Shown: positions 53,325 through 62,202, counted from the first letter of the stretch. The stretch is 64,000 bases of DNA from Lachnospiraceae bacterium EP-SM-12S-S03 (GCA_020540725.1 JAJBSL010000002.1:62001-126000), one strand, 5' to 3'. Notes: generated from the sequence alone by a model not told the origin. Made by a program: numbers and translations.

Positions 53325-54254
53325 CTATCTCGCATCGCCTCTCTGCGGATGAGATTCCGCGCGTGGCTGCTGGCGTTCCGTCTGATTGCGTTCCTGCTGC
53401 AAAGACTTCTCCATCCGGGCATTGATGTTCTTAAAGGATTCCTGCGCTTTCGCTAATTCCGCACGGACTTCCTGCGGTTCCATGTTTTCAAAAAACTCCG
53501 GCGCATGGCTAAAATCAAAATACTGTGTGTCAATACCATACTTCTTGCAAAGCATATAAGACGCGCAGTAAGCATGAAATGCCTCTGCATCCCGGTCATA
53601 TATCTTCTTTCCATCTGCGAACCCTGCAAGCGCAAGTTCCGGGGATAGGGAAAGAAAAATGGATTGTGCATCCATCCCTTTTCTTACATAGATACATCTT
53701 TCATCCGGTGCAAACAGCGCACCTTTCCCCTCCGGCATCTGATCCGGTTCTGCCGGAACAATATTCACCGGAGGATTGCTGAGCAGCGCACGGATTAACT
53801 GTTGTTCTGTGATCTGCGGTTTCTCCTGCGTATAATTGCGTAAACTGGTCTGCGATGGCTCGTACAGTTTCTTGGCATTGTAATACGTTCCAATACTTCC
53901 ATCTTCACGCTCATACTCTTTTCCCGGCTCTAAGATGAGTACCGGATTGTCCCGCTCCTGTCGTTTCACAAAGGTTCCCTGACTTCTCCAGTAGCTATAA
54001 TCGCCTAACTTCTGCGCCTCCGGTCGCTGCGCTAAGATCAGCAGGGAATTACTCGCAGTATAGCGGTCAAAGCGGCTCTGCACATCCAGATATTTCTGAA
54101 ACATCTGACTATCCGTTGCAACTGCCGCCGTAATCTGTTCTGACAATTCATAACAACGGTTCCGGTTATTCTTACTCTCCGCAATAAATGCCGCTGTGCG
54201 GTCATCCTGCGGAACTGCGGATACATTTAACATAGAATCAAAATTTGTACTCAT
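53325..54254 (-). CDS. ArdC-like N-terminal domain protein
   Basis: The 309-residue protein resembles ArdC-type antirestriction proteins. Residues about 40-120 match the single-strand DNA-binding part (RFDRYTASNSLLILAQRP, followed by WRSQGTFVKRQERDNPV). The second part keeps the outline of the metallopeptidase domain, but the usual HExxH is replaced by LSPELALAGF, so no zinc protease activity is expected. It ends in a Gln/Arg-rich tail. It lies between the coupling protein cluster and pcfB. A role in protecting incoming single-stranded DNA is inferred. Confidence 0.7.
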   Translation of the reverse strand: MSTNFDSMLNVSAVPQDDRTAAFIAESKNNRNRCYELSEQITAAVATDSQMFQKYLDVQSRFDRYTASNSLLILAQRPEAQKLGDYSYWRSQGTFVKRQERDNPVLILEPGKEYEREDGSIGTYYNAKKLYEPSQTSLRNYTQEKPQITEQQLIRALLSNPPVNIVPAEPDQMPEGKGALFAPDERCIYVRKGMDAQSIFLSLSPELALAGFADGKKIYDRDAEAFHAYCASYMLCKKYGIDTQYFDFSHAPEFFENMEPQEVRAELAKAQESFKNINARMEKSLQQERNQTERQQPRAESHPQRGDAR

Positions 54255-54259
54255 CTCTT

Positions 54260-55123
54260 TTACCTCTCTTTGCTTGTTTTTTTCACTTTCCTGTTCTGTG
54301 GTTGCCGATGCTCCAGTACTCTTTCTTGCTGTCTTCTTCCCCTTTGCTGTACACGATCGGAAACTGGCTGATTTCGTTTCTTCTGGTTTCTTCCCGCCTG
54401 AATCTCCCGTAACTCCTCCCGCACCGATTTCTTCTGCGGCGCTGTCGGCATATACAAATTAGAAGTACCCTCGGCGGTTCTGCTGTGCCTCTCGGAGATA
54501 GGCTCGGACAGAAGGGATTTCTCTGTCTTTGCCAAAGAGGGGTTTCGCGGCTGTGTCTCCTCTTTCTTACTCGGCGCACCCATCAACTCCTCCATCAACT
54601 GATCCGTATCGGATTTCTCCCTTCCGGTTCGCTCCGGCACATCCTGAGACTGCCCGGATTTTTTCACTCCGGTTCTTTCTTCTCCAACGGTCTTTGCTTT
54701 CTGTTCCCGTGATTTTTCGATTTCCGTCTTAATCTGCGCCGCCTCCGTAACCGTTGCAAACTGAAAGCGCTCTACAATACGGTTGATCCGGGGCGCATCC
54801 TCTTCCTTTACCATAATGTCTACCATTCCATCGCTGCTTCCTTTTGGATTTCGCACCGCGCAGTACAAGATTCCATACCGCTTTGCCTCCTGCACAAATT
54901 TACGCAAATCACTTTCTTTCACGGAAAATACCGTCAGCGGACGTCCCGAACGCACCAGCGTTTCCAATCTCGCCCGCCCACGCGTCTTTTTCTGTTCTTT
55001 CAAAATGGCATATAAAAGCACTGCAAGCTGTTTGGCTCCTGCCCCGGAAATTTTCAATGCTGCTTCTCCCACTTCCAGCGACATCCGTACTACTTGATCA
55101 GCGGCTTCCCCTGATGTGTTCAT
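54260..55123 (-). CDS. PcfB family protein (DUF3801)
   Basis: This is a 287-residue protein. Residues about 1-130 form the PcfB/DUF3801 domain (VVRMSLEVGEAALKISGAGAK, then SVKESDLRKFVQEAKRYG and NPKGSSDGMVDIMVKEED). The rest is a charged, poorly structured tail rich in Lys, Arg and Gln. PcfB of pCF10 is part of the relaxosome and connects DNA to the coupling protein. It overlaps the relaxase gene by 26 bases, in keeping with that role. Confidence 0.85.
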   Translation of the reverse strand: MNTSGEAADQVVRMSLEVGEAALKISGAGAKQLAVLLYAILKEQKKTRGRARLETLVRSGRPLTVFSVKESDLRKFVQEAKRYGILYCAVRNPKGSSDGMVDIMVKEEDAPRINRIVERFQFATVTEAAQIKTEIEKSREQKAKTVGEERTGVKKSGQSQDVPERTGREKSDTDQLMEELMGAPSKKEETQPRNPSLAKTEKSLLSEPISERHSRTAEGTSNLYMPTAPQKKSVREELREIQAGRNQKKRNQPVSDRVQQRGRRQQERVLEHRQPQNRKVKKTSKER

Positions 55124-56549
55124 GTCTTACCTCCTCCTTTCTCTCTGTTGTCTCCTGCCTCACAATAGATATCTTCTCTTTTAAAATTTGAGAACGTGTG
55201 GCAATTCCATCACAAAGTTTCACCTCCTCCCGCAGTTCTTTTATCTCTTCTGTCAATTTGGAAATCTCAGCTTTCAACGCTTCCTGCACATTCTCATCCT
55301 TTGCGCTTCGGAGTCGATACCTGAGATGTGTGCGCTCATCCTCCAACTGTTTTCGTCGGCTTTCACAAGTTTCTTTCCACGAAAAAAGCTGCTCTGCGGT
55401 ATCAATATGACAACGACAAAGCAGCCTTGTTTCTTTTTTAATCTGATTCAATTTGTTTAAATCTTCCCTCAGCAATAAATGCAGTTCTTTTTGATTCATG
55501 GGTGATCGATTTTTCGGAAGAATTCCTAACAGATAACAATAATGCAGGTACAATCCCCGTAATCCTCCAATTTTTCGTTTCGGTTGGAATGTTCCACGCA
55601 GATAGATCTGTCTGATTCTTCTTTGCTCTTGTACCAAACGATAAGAAGTTTTCAGAAACGGACTCTTTTCTTCTGCTAAAATTCTCCTGCGGATTGCTTC
55701 GATTGTGTACGCCTCTCCAAAGTTGCGGGCAAGTTTCAATCCTCTGTCTCTTCCCAACGGTCGCAAGGTAATATCCTGTCCGAACTTGATCTCATACCCT
55801 TTCTCCCTTAGAAAATGGAAAAACTGATTTTCCGTCCTTGCCATACGGATTGCTTCATCTACATCTGCCCGTACCATTCCCCGGTAAGTCGGCTTCTGTT
55901 CCTGATTTGCCCTCCACTCCCCATAATGCTGAGACTTCCCCTCACTTGGATGTTCAATCACAGATAACGCATACTCCTTACATAATCTGTCTGATTCCCT
56001 TCGCATCCTGCGATAATCTTGTTTCGTCCGGTGATACCGTTTTCCATCCAAAAAGGAAACCGAGTTGACTACAAAATGATTATGCAAATGGTTCTCCTTA
56101 TCCAAATGGGTTGCCACCAACACCTGAAACCGATCACCCCACAATGTTTCTGCCAGTTTCACACCGATCTCATGCGCCATCGCCGGCGTACATTCTCCCG
56201 GCGCAAAAGACTGATACCCATGAAATGCCATGATTCCCTCATCTTTCCCGTACCGTTTTTTGACTGCCATCATTTCTCCACGGGCAGTAGCAAGTGCACA
56301 ATTCACGCCGGAAACATACTGCTGCATAACCATTACTTCCTCCGCAATTTCCTTTCCACGTTGTTTAAGTCTTGTCTTTTCTTCATTTACCGCATATGCA
56401 ATGACATCGGACAGCCCTTGTGATTCTTCTTCCGTGATTTCTTTTTGCTCCACATAAACTGGATTTCTCGTCTTCTCCGGATTCTCTACATAAATCACGA
56501 CCTTTCCAAGCCACCCTTTCACACTCCAAATGGATGTGGTTGCCATCTC
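55098..56549 (-). CDS. MobP-type relaxase
   Basis: This is a 483-residue nicking enzyme that starts DNA transfer. The N-terminal third is the relaxase domain with the metal-binding triad HLDKENHLHNHFVVNSV (about residues 145-161) and the upstream segment AFHGYQSFAPGECTPAMAHEIG. The rest is helical with a coiled-coil region (about 355-450). The start at 56549 (MATTSIWSVKGW) follows AGAGGT and touches the MobC stop. Tyr residues in the N-terminal part (IYVENP) are candidates for the nucleophile. Confidence 0.9.
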   Translation of the reverse strand, partial: EMATTSIWSVKGWLGKVVIYVENPEKTRNPVYVEQKEITEEESQGLSDVIAYAVNEEKTRLKQRGKEIAEEVMVMQQYVSGVNCALATARGEMMAVKKRYGKDEGIMAFHGYQSFAPGECTPAMAHEIGVKLAETLWGDRFQVLVATHLDKENHLHNHFVVNSVSFLDGKRYHRTKQDYRRMRRESDRLCKEYALSVIEHPSEGKSQHYGEWRANQEQKPTYRGMVRADVDEAIRMARTENQFFHFLREKGYEIKFGQDITLRPLGRDRGLKLARNFGEAYTIEAIRRRILAEEKSPFLKTSYRLVQEQRRIRQIYLRGTFQPKRKIGGLRGLYLHYCYLLGILPKNRSPMNQKELHLLLREDLNKLNQIKKETRLLCRCHIDTAEQLFSWKETCESRRKQLEDERTHLRYRLRSAKDENVQEALKAEISKLTEEIKELREEVKLCDGIATRSQILKEKISIVRQETTERKEEVRHEHIRGSR

Positions 56550-56913
56550 ACTGACCTCTTTTCTCACATCTGCCCGTTCTTTCCTGCGGATTTTTCTCCG
56601 GTAAAATCACAGCTTCAGTAATCTCTTTTACCGTCTGCTCAAACAACCGGACTGCTGCATCATATCTCTGAACGTCCATCACATTCAGCACATGTGCTTT
56701 CTGCGCAATCTGATTCAGGTTATTCCCGATTTTATGAAGCTCCCGCATCATGGAATAATAATCCGGCGGCGGTGCGTCTCTTGGAACAATCCCGGTAATG
56801 ACTTGACGCAGATAAGCCTCCCGGTTCAAACCGCTTTTCTTCACTTTCTTATCCAACGCCTCTGCTTCTTTCCGATTCAACCGAAACATAATAGCAATAT
56901 TCCGTTTCCTCAT
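56548..56913 (-). CDS. mobC: MobC-like relaxosome protein
   Basis: This is a 121-residue accessory protein. A ribbon-helix-helix lies at about 3-45 (NIAIMFRLNRKEAEALDKKV, followed by GLNREAYLRQVI) and the MobC motif at 60-80 (LHKIGNNLNQIAQKAH). It binds at oriT and helps the relaxase, whose gene follows immediately. It overlaps the DUF5688 gene by four bases. Confidence 0.9.
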   Translation of the reverse strand: MRKRNIAIMFRLNRKEAEALDKKVKKSGLNREAYLRQVITGIVPRDAPPPDYYSMMRELHKIGNNLNQIAQKAHVLNVMDVQRYDAAVRLFEQTVKEITEAVILPEKNPQERTGRCEKRGQ

Positions 56914-57878
56914 CGCGACATCTCCTTTCCCCGCTCTATGGATTCTGGAACTTCTACAATCTTCTGTGCTTCCTTATCGTAACGGTAAACCCGATCGGAT
57001 AACTGTTCCATTTTCTCTAACTGACTCCGATTGACTTCCCGCACCATCGCTCCCAGTTCTTTCGGTAAAATGCCCCCACGATCGGGAAGAATTAACACTT
57101 CATGCAAAGAAGAGGGTAAAATATAAAATCCCTCCGGAAAGGACTGACTTAATTGATCCATTACCCTTGGTTCAAACATCATGGCAGCACCGAAATTTTT
57201 CTTTTCATTTGTAAGCACCAGAAGTATCGCTTCCTGATTGGAAAAATCAAATTCTTTCTTCAGTAAATTTTCCGGTGCAGCGCCTCCCATAAGAATCTGC
57301 CTTGTTACCTCCTCTAAGTTTTGTAACACCGGAGTATTGGCAGGATTTGTATTCTCTGATGCAATCTGAAACAATTCCTCCCGATCTACATTCCACTTTT
57401 GCAACATCTGTTCCGTGATCTTAAACGTTGCGTTATAACCACCCTGCTCTACCGGAAGATCCGCATAACAAAGCAGCGACAGATCTGCTACTTCTTTATG
57501 TGGAACTTGCTCTAACAGTTTCCGGTTCTCCGCCGTATTCACAACCATAACCGATAAATAATCTTTGACTGACTCAAATTCCTCAATCCGGATACTCTGA
57601 TCCAATGCCGGACCATCCAGTGCATCCTGAATCACTTCTGCGATGTTCCTCATAATCTGATCCATCGGTTCTCCACTCCGCACTTCATTGTAAAACGATT
57701 CCATATAGACAATCGGAGAAGCGGCGTGTCCCGGCATATCTGCCTGAATTCCCACCTGCATCACACCATTTGTCTTATTCTGCTCTTTTACAGAACACGT
57801 TACCGATTCATATTCCGGCGGAAGATAGGCTTTGATCTGCTCTGCCACTCCTTCCGCAAACACTTTAACAGCCAGCAT
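56910..57878 (-). CDS. DUF5688 family protein
   Basis: This 322-residue cytosolic protein belongs to a family seen in Clostridial ICEs upstream of mobC. Landmarks are SPIVYMESFYNEVRSGEPMD, LLCYADLPVEQGGYNATFKI and NFGAAMMFEPRVMDQLS, then FYILPSSLHEVLILPD. It has no signal peptide or membrane helix. The function is unknown; its place in the relaxosome operon suggests a role in transfer or its control. It overlaps mobC and the small upstream frame. Confidence 0.8.
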   Translation of the reverse strand: MLAVKVFAEGVAEQIKAYLPPEYESVTCSVKEQNKTNGVMQVGIQADMPGHAASPIVYMESFYNEVRSGEPMDQIMRNIAEVIQDALDGPALDQSIRIEEFESVKDYLSVMVVNTAENRKLLEQVPHKEVADLSLLCYADLPVEQGGYNATFKITEQMLQKWNVDREELFQIASENTNPANTPVLQNLEEVTRQILMGGAAPENLLKKEFDFSNQEAILLVLTNEKKNFGAAMMFEPRVMDQLSQSFPEGFYILPSSLHEVLILPDRGGILPKELGAMVREVNRSQLEKMEQLSDRVYRYDKEAQKIVEVPESIERGKEMSR

Positions 57879-57972
57879 GTTTGTGTCCCCCTTTCTTCTT
57901 CCACTGTTCCAAATACTGCTCCATCCGTTTCCGGTCTTTCTTTTTCTCTTTGACTTCTATCTGTACCTGCAT
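57865..57972 (-). CDS. Possible 35-residue basic protein
   Basis: A short frame begins MQVQIEVKEKKKDRKRMEQY and ends GGHKHAGC. GGAAAGGAAG lies about ten bases before its ATG, and its stop overlaps the DUF5688 start. It is very basic and likely helical. It could be a leader peptide for coupling or a true small protein; evidence is limited to the ribosome-binding site and the overlap. Confidence 0.4.
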   Translation of the reverse strand: MQVQIEVKEKKKDRKRMEQYLEQWKKKGGHKHAGC

Positions 57973-57994
57973 CGTTCCAACTTCCTTTCCTGCG

Positions 57995-58181
57995 CTCTTA
58001 TTCTTCCTGCACTTTTTCACAAGGGTTTCAGGGAACTTCCCTGACAAGCTGCCGCAGGATGGCACAGACGGAAAATCCGTCTGGCTATCCAAAGGCGTTG
58101 CTTGCTGGTATTGTGTATCCCGTACCCCTTGCGTCACCGCTTCGGGCGTACCAAAATCACTTTGCCGAAAATAACAATTTC
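57995..58181. other. oriT: Palindrome-rich gap, candidate origin of transfer
   Basis: The gap between the Cys-rich gene and the relaxosome operon contains CAGGGAA/TTCCCTG (58029-58043), CAGACGGA/TCCGTCTG (58065-58083) and GTACCCC with GGGCGTAC (58122-58151). The minus strand between the last arms has GGTGACGCAAGGGGTACG, a layout like a nic region next to a hairpin. Its place just before DUF5688-mobC-relaxase fits an oriT. No nic site is proven. Confidence 0.5.
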
Positions 58182-58586
58182 TTACGGTAACTTTTCTCCC
58201 TGTGGATGGGTACAGCTCCCACACTCCTGGCAGCGCCAATGGCAGGTTTCGCACATTTCATCTCCACATTCCCCGCACGATATCATGGTGCAACTTCCAC
58301 ATTTTTTACAGAAAGCTTCACATTCCTGACACCTGTTCTCCAGATCATCCATCATACAGTCTTCCTCGTTCGGACAATAATACGGACACCCATCACACGC
58401 TCCCGGACAGTCTCTTTCATCCTTTTCTTCCACCACAATTCCAAGCAATTCCTCTCCGGTCACATCCAAATCCTTCTCTGCTTGCAGCATTGTTTTGAGA
58501 CTTTCTTCAATCATTTTTCGGCTGTCTGCCGCCAGTACAATCTCTTTTTTGTGGATCATTTTCAATTCATATTTGATTGCTTTCAT
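58182..58586 (-). CDS. Cysteine-rich ICE protein
   Basis: This is a 134-residue protein. The first 60 residues are helical (IEESLKTMLQAEKDLDVTGEE). The C-terminal 75 residues carry about 17 Cys, many as CxxC (CPGACDGCPYYC, CQECEAFCKKCGSC, CGECGDEMCETC), with two His, so it probably binds several zinc ions. Small Cys-rich proteins are common in these ICEs but have no known function. It overlaps the primase stop by four bases. Confidence 0.7.
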   Translation of the reverse strand: MKAIKYELKMIHKKEIVLAADSRKMIEESLKTMLQAEKDLDVTGEELLGIVVEEKDERDCPGACDGCPYYCPNEEDCMMDDLENRCQECEAFCKKCGSCTMISCGECGDEMCETCHWRCQECGSCTHPQGEKLP

Positions 58587-59554
58587 CGTTCTCTTCCTTT
58601 CTCCTGACTCTTTTTCTCACGGATTGTCCGCTGTAATCCCAACCGGGAACACAAAAAATCATTGTAATCTTTCCCGATCAGCGGCGGTTTGTCTTTCGTC
58701 TGATACTGTTTCGGCAGCACCGTCCGAATCGCTTTTGTTGCAAGTCTTCCTGCCCGGTCGTTATCCAAGTGAAATACGATCGTCTGCACATAGGGGTATT
58801 CTTTCAGGAAACGAACCAGCGTAGAAGGTATCTTACTTTCCTCCAGTTTCTGTGCCGGTCGGTAAACCCCTGCAAGAGATAACAGATGTGTTTCTCTCCA
58901 GTTTTTCCCGTCCAGTTTCTCCATCGTGGCATACGATAACAGATCAATAGCTGATTCAAATAAGTGCACTTCACTACAACTTGCTTCTGCCGGAATGGAA
59001 AATGAATAATGTTTATCACTTCCGCTTGCTTCTCCGATAAAATCTGTTCCCACTCCCCGTAACGCTGCATACCTCGGTTGATCCTCCTGATCTCTGCCCA
59101 CAAATACAGCATTATGATAGTCTGCACTCTCATACAAACGCCCCGTTTTCAGGCAAAACTCAATCAGTTCCATATCAATTCCACGGTTCTTCAAGTATGA
59201 AACCACATACTCTGCATAACGATATGACTTCGGCAATAGCAGCACTTTCTCTGTTTTCTTTTCGGCAGATACCGAAACCGGCGGCTGAATCGCCGCCTGT
59301 CCTGCAATAAGTTCTATTGCCTCCATAAAGGAATATCCTCTGACTTTGATCAGATAATCCAGCGCCGATCTACCACCGATACTCTGACTCCACCACATCC
59401 ATTTCCCGTTGGAAATCTTCAGACTGTCGTGACTTTTCGTTGTGTAGGTATTCCCTGAAAAATGCACAAGCTCCTGCGGCTCATAGTTTTTCAGGTACGT
59501 CAGTAAATCCATTCTCTTTACTTCCTGCACAACTTCCGGTGCGATATAAGGCAT
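58583..59554 (-). CDS. Toprim/DUF3991 primase-like protein
   Basis: This is a 323-residue protein. An N-terminal zinc-binding-like DUF3991 region (about 20-110, with WMWWSQSIGGRSALDYLIKV) precedes a Toprim domain (about 190-300: VHLFESAIDLLSYATM with the catalytic Glu, and FHLDNDRAGRLA with the Asp motif). It likely primes the complementary strand after transfer. AGGAGAGGAG lies nine bases before the ATG at 59554 but abuts the ATG at 59563, so I choose 59554. It is the first gene after the defence island. Confidence 0.82.
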   Translation of the reverse strand: MPYIAPEVVQEVKRMDLLTYLKNYEPQELVHFSGNTYTTKSHDSLKISNGKWMWWSQSIGGRSALDYLIKVRGYSFMEAIELIAGQAAIQPPVSVSAEKKTEKVLLLPKSYRYAEYVVSYLKNRGIDMELIEFCLKTGRLYESADYHNAVFVGRDQEDQPRYAALRGVGTDFIGEASGSDKHYSFSIPAEASCSEVHLFESAIDLLSYATMEKLDGKNWRETHLLSLAGVYRPAQKLEESKIPSTLVRFLKEYPYVQTIVFHLDNDRAGRLATKAIRTVLPKQYQTKDKPPLIGKDYNDFLCSRLGLQRTIREKKSQEKGRER

Positions 59555-59624
59555 AAGTTTCATCTCCTCTCCTGCCCATGATTTGATATTCTCAAATGAA
59601 TTTTTAGAATATCAGGGCATAAAA

Positions 59625-59663
59625 ATAGCCGGGTGATTCTCATATTGAAAACCACTCGGCTAT
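59625..59663 (-). terminator. Terminator of the defence island
   Basis: ATAGCCGGGTG (59625-59635) pairs with CACTCGGCTAT (59653-59663), allowing one G-T pair; TTTTTATGCC follows on the minus strand. It closes the rloAB operon. The stem resembles the one at 62269-62300. Confidence 0.8.
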
Positions 59664-59700
59664 GTAGATGATAAGGAAATTTTATTCTGTTGTTTCTTCT

Positions 59701-60108
59701 TCAAATGGCGGCAATTCTAATCTCTTCCTCATATTCGTCCCCTTCTGCTTCCATATACTCACCAGCAGTAGGTAACAAATCATCAGGGACATCATTTCCT
59801 TTCACTATCTTATAATCTGTCTCTTTTCCATTATACTCAATAATAATTTTATTTTCTGTAATATTCAGGAAAGCATCTCGAATAGTAATTTTATTCTCCA
59901 GAAGATCAATTAAATTATCATATGTTGTCTTACTTCCTATCCACTCTACTTTTTCAGCATTTACAAGACAGCAAATAAACAAATACAAATCTCCTTTATT
60001 TTTACATGTAAACATTACTGGATACTTACTTTCAAAAAGAATTGTATCCAAAACAATATTAGAAAACTCCGGAATTTTTCTGAATACATTTTCAATCTTC
60101 ATTTCCAT
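59701..60108 (-). CDS. Unknown protein of the RloAB defence operon
   Basis: This is a 135-residue acidic cytosolic protein with no family I recognise. Features are KIPEFSNIVLDTILFESKYP, FTCKNKGDLYLFICCL, IIIEYNGKETDYKIVKGNDV and an acidic end (EYMEAEGDEYEEEI). It starts after TGGAG six bases upstream, 23 bases beyond the rloB stop, and the operon terminator follows it. The place suggests a third component (regulator, immunity or effector) of the system, or a passenger. Confidence 0.65.
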   Translation of the reverse strand: MEMKIENVFRKIPEFSNIVLDTILFESKYPVMFTCKNKGDLYLFICCLVNAEKVEWIGSKTTYDNLIDLLENKITIRDAFLNITENKIIIEYNGKETDYKIVKGNDVPDDLLPTAGEYMEAEGDEYEEEIRIAAI

Positions 60109-60131
60109 TTTTAACTCCACGCATTCCTTTT

Positions 60132-60791
60132 TTACAATAATTTGCACTCATTCAAAATCTTCTCTATTGCTTCCCATGCCGTAAGGGATGGATTTTCTTT
60201 ATAATACTGGTATCCTTTATATTGATGCAGAATATATCCATTCTCCTTGTTTCTCTGCATGATTTTCTTTGCCCTGCCAATAGCAGCTATTACATTTGAA
60301 AGATCCATTTTACTTAAACACCGTTTGAAATTATCCTCGTGTTTATATTCATCCATATTTTCAAATCTCTCTCCAAATGCCCGGTTAATCTGAGTAACAT
60401 ATTGTTTCCTATGTGCATAAGAAGCATTACAATTCATCATATGCAAAATGATCCATAAATCAAATGTAAAGTTACTGTATCCCGATTTATACTTAATCTG
60501 TTTTCCCAGTTTTTCCGCCTTTTTCATGTTATCCATAACGTCCTGAAAGCCTTGCACATGGATCGGCTCATCACTTTCATAATCAAAAAAATGATATATT
60601 TCTATTTTTCTGGTAACTGTCAGGGATTTTGCATGTTTTAATGGATTCTTCTTTACAGGACAATCAATAGACACTTTACATACGGACTCCTCTGTACTGT
60701 TAATCATATCCTGCAACCATTTCAAATACCATTGCTCAGTTTCTCCCTCAACACTAAAATAATATTTATTTGTTGGCTTTCTCTTTTGCAT
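60132..60791 (-). CDS. rloB: RloB/AbiLii-like defence protein
   Basis: This 219-residue protein matches the RloB family, whose members accompany AAA15-type ATPases in phage-abortive systems (AbiL). Near the N-terminus is YYFSVEGETEQWYLKWL with the Toprim-like Glu; later come FFDYESDE with the acidic pair and SNFTFDLWIILHMM. The C-terminal half is helical (AIGRAKKIMQ). It is likely the effector of the pair, perhaps a nuclease. It starts two bases after the rloA stop. Confidence 0.8.
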   Translation of the reverse strand: MQKRKPTNKYYFSVEGETEQWYLKWLQDMINSTEESVCKVSIDCPVKKNPLKHAKSLTVTRKIEIYHFFDYESDEPIHVQGFQDVMDNMKKAEKLGKQIKYKSGYSNFTFDLWIILHMMNCNASYAHRKQYVTQINRAFGERFENMDEYKHEDNFKRCLSKMDLSNVIAAIGRAKKIMQRNKENGYILHQYKGYQYYKENPSLTAWEAIEKILNECKLL

Positions 60792-60793
60792 AA

Positions 60794-62128
60794 CTACACC
60801 TCTCGTTCTAAAATTTCTTCAAAGATTGGTGTGAAATCTATATCTTTGATTGCACCATACTGACTAATAAAATATTTACTCATATAATCTTCGTGTCTGC
60901 GAACCCCCTTATCTCCTGTCGTCCCAAAATCAGAAAGTGCATACAAAACACTTTGATGACTATCATCATCCCGTTCTACAAATTTAATTTCATCTCTTCT
61001 AAAAAGATTAGAATTTAAGAAAATGGGATTATGTGTATTAAATATCAGCTGTGCATGATGAATGTTCACATCATCATTATGGAATACATTGATAATGCTC
61101 ATCAATGCCATTGGATGAATAGATGCATCAAACTCATCCACAATCAGCGTTCCGCCTGTCTGAATTGCCTTTATGACCAATGGAAACATATTGATAAAGC
61201 GGATTGTTCCATAAGACTCAAATATCTCTGATGCAATCGCGGCATTTTTTTTATTTTTAGAATTCCGAAAAACAGAATATAATTTTGCGTCCGGCTCATC
61301 TTCACTTACGACATATCCAACTGCATTTGAATTGATTCCAAATAATTTTGCTGCTTCATCTGTCGTTTTCTCTACATAAATCGCTTTCTTTTTCGGATCA
61401 GCAAATCTTTTAATCAACTGCATGGAATCCGCACGGTAAATAACCATAAATTTATTTGTAAACCAATCTAATACCAATTTTGCAAATTTTTGTGAAATAA
61501 TCAGTTTAAATCCGTTTGCCAAAAACAGCTCATCCCTGCTTAAACTATTCTTCGCAATTTCAGTGATACTCTCTGTATTCTGTTCTGTCACATCCGAAAG
61601 ATATGATTTAATTACTTTCATATCTCCTATTTCTAAATCCTGTGTACGTCTGAAAATCAGTTCATCATTTACCGTAAGACTTTCAAATACAATATTTCTT
61701 GCATAGTCTTCATCAAGGAACATCCCTAAATCAATTTCCAATTCATACTGAATTTTGAATTTATTCTTTTCATCCTCTTCATAAAATTCAACAGAAAAAT
61801 ATACTGGGTGTGACTCCGTAGCACTATTATTAGGGATTAGTTCCAATGCCACAGAAGCAGGGTTAGGAGATGATTTCTCTTCTGCATTTCGGATATTTCC
61901 TCTTAGCACAATGGCTCTCAGCACATCCATTGCACCGATGATATTTGTTTTTCCTGCCGCATTTGGTCCATAAATAACAGAGGAACTTAACCCTTTAATT
62001 TCCTTTCCCTTCACTTTTTCTTTCATAATACTGTAATCTAATCCCTTTTGTTTCGGTGCAGTAATCATAGAAAAGCACGCCTCATCAACAAATGATTTAT
62101 AGTTTTTCGTCTTAAATTCAAGAAGCAT
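60794..62128 (-). CDS. rloA: RloA/AbiLi-like AAA15 ATPase
   Basis: This 444-residue protein is an ABC/SMC-like ATPase of the AAA15/AAA21 group: the N-terminal FKTKNYKSFVDEACFSM strand, Walker A IYGPNAAGKTNIIGAM (about residue 48), and near the C-terminus GGTLIVDEFDASIHP (Walker B with the catalytic Glu/Asp) and AQLIFNTHNPIFLN (switch His). With RloB this matches AbiL-type defence systems, where the ATPase senses phage and the partner acts. I start at 62128 because GGAGG lies eight bases before it. A good sigma-A promoter lies just upstream. Confidence 0.85.
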   Translation of the reverse strand: MLLEFKTKNYKSFVDEACFSMITAPKQKGLDYSIMKEKVKGKEIKGLSSSVIYGPNAAGKTNIIGAMDVLRAIVLRGNIRNAEEKSSPNPASVALELIPNNSATESHPVYFSVEFYEEDEKNKFKIQYELEIDLGMFLDEDYARNIVFESLTVNDELIFRRTQDLEIGDMKVIKSYLSDVTEQNTESITEIAKNSLSRDELFLANGFKLIISQKFAKLVLDWFTNKFMVIYRADSMQLIKRFADPKKKAIYVEKTTDEAAKLFGINSNAVGYVVSEDEPDAKLYSVFRNSKNKKNAAIASEIFESYGTIRFINMFPLVIKAIQTGGTLIVDEFDASIHPMALMSIINVFHNDDVNIHHAQLIFNTHNPIFLNSNLFRRDEIKFVERDDDSHQSVLYALSDFGTTGDKGVRRHEDYMSKYFISQYGAIKDIDFTPIFEEILEREV

Positions 62129-62173
62129 ATTTTTTACCTCCATTCTGCTTAATTCTTGCAAAATCATACTATA

Positions 62174-62202
62174 ATTATATGCTTATTATGCTCAAACGTC
62201 AA
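62174..62202 (-). promoter_or_regulatory. Promoter of the rloAB defence operon
   Basis: On the minus strand TTGACG (62197-62202) and TATAAT (62174-62179) are separated by exactly 17 bases, about 45 bases before the rloA start. It lies inside the ICE operon but gives the island its own transcription. Confidence 0.8.

Noticed and set aside
57973..58254. Longer version of the small basic protein reaching back to 58254
   Set aside because: The N-terminal part covers the palindromic gap and overlaps the Cys-rich gene; the ribosome-binding site supports only the short form.
60132..62128. PARIS (AriA-AriB) defence system
   Set aside because: The partner of the ATPase resembles RloB, not the DUF4435 protein AriB, so an AbiL/RloAB assignment fits better.
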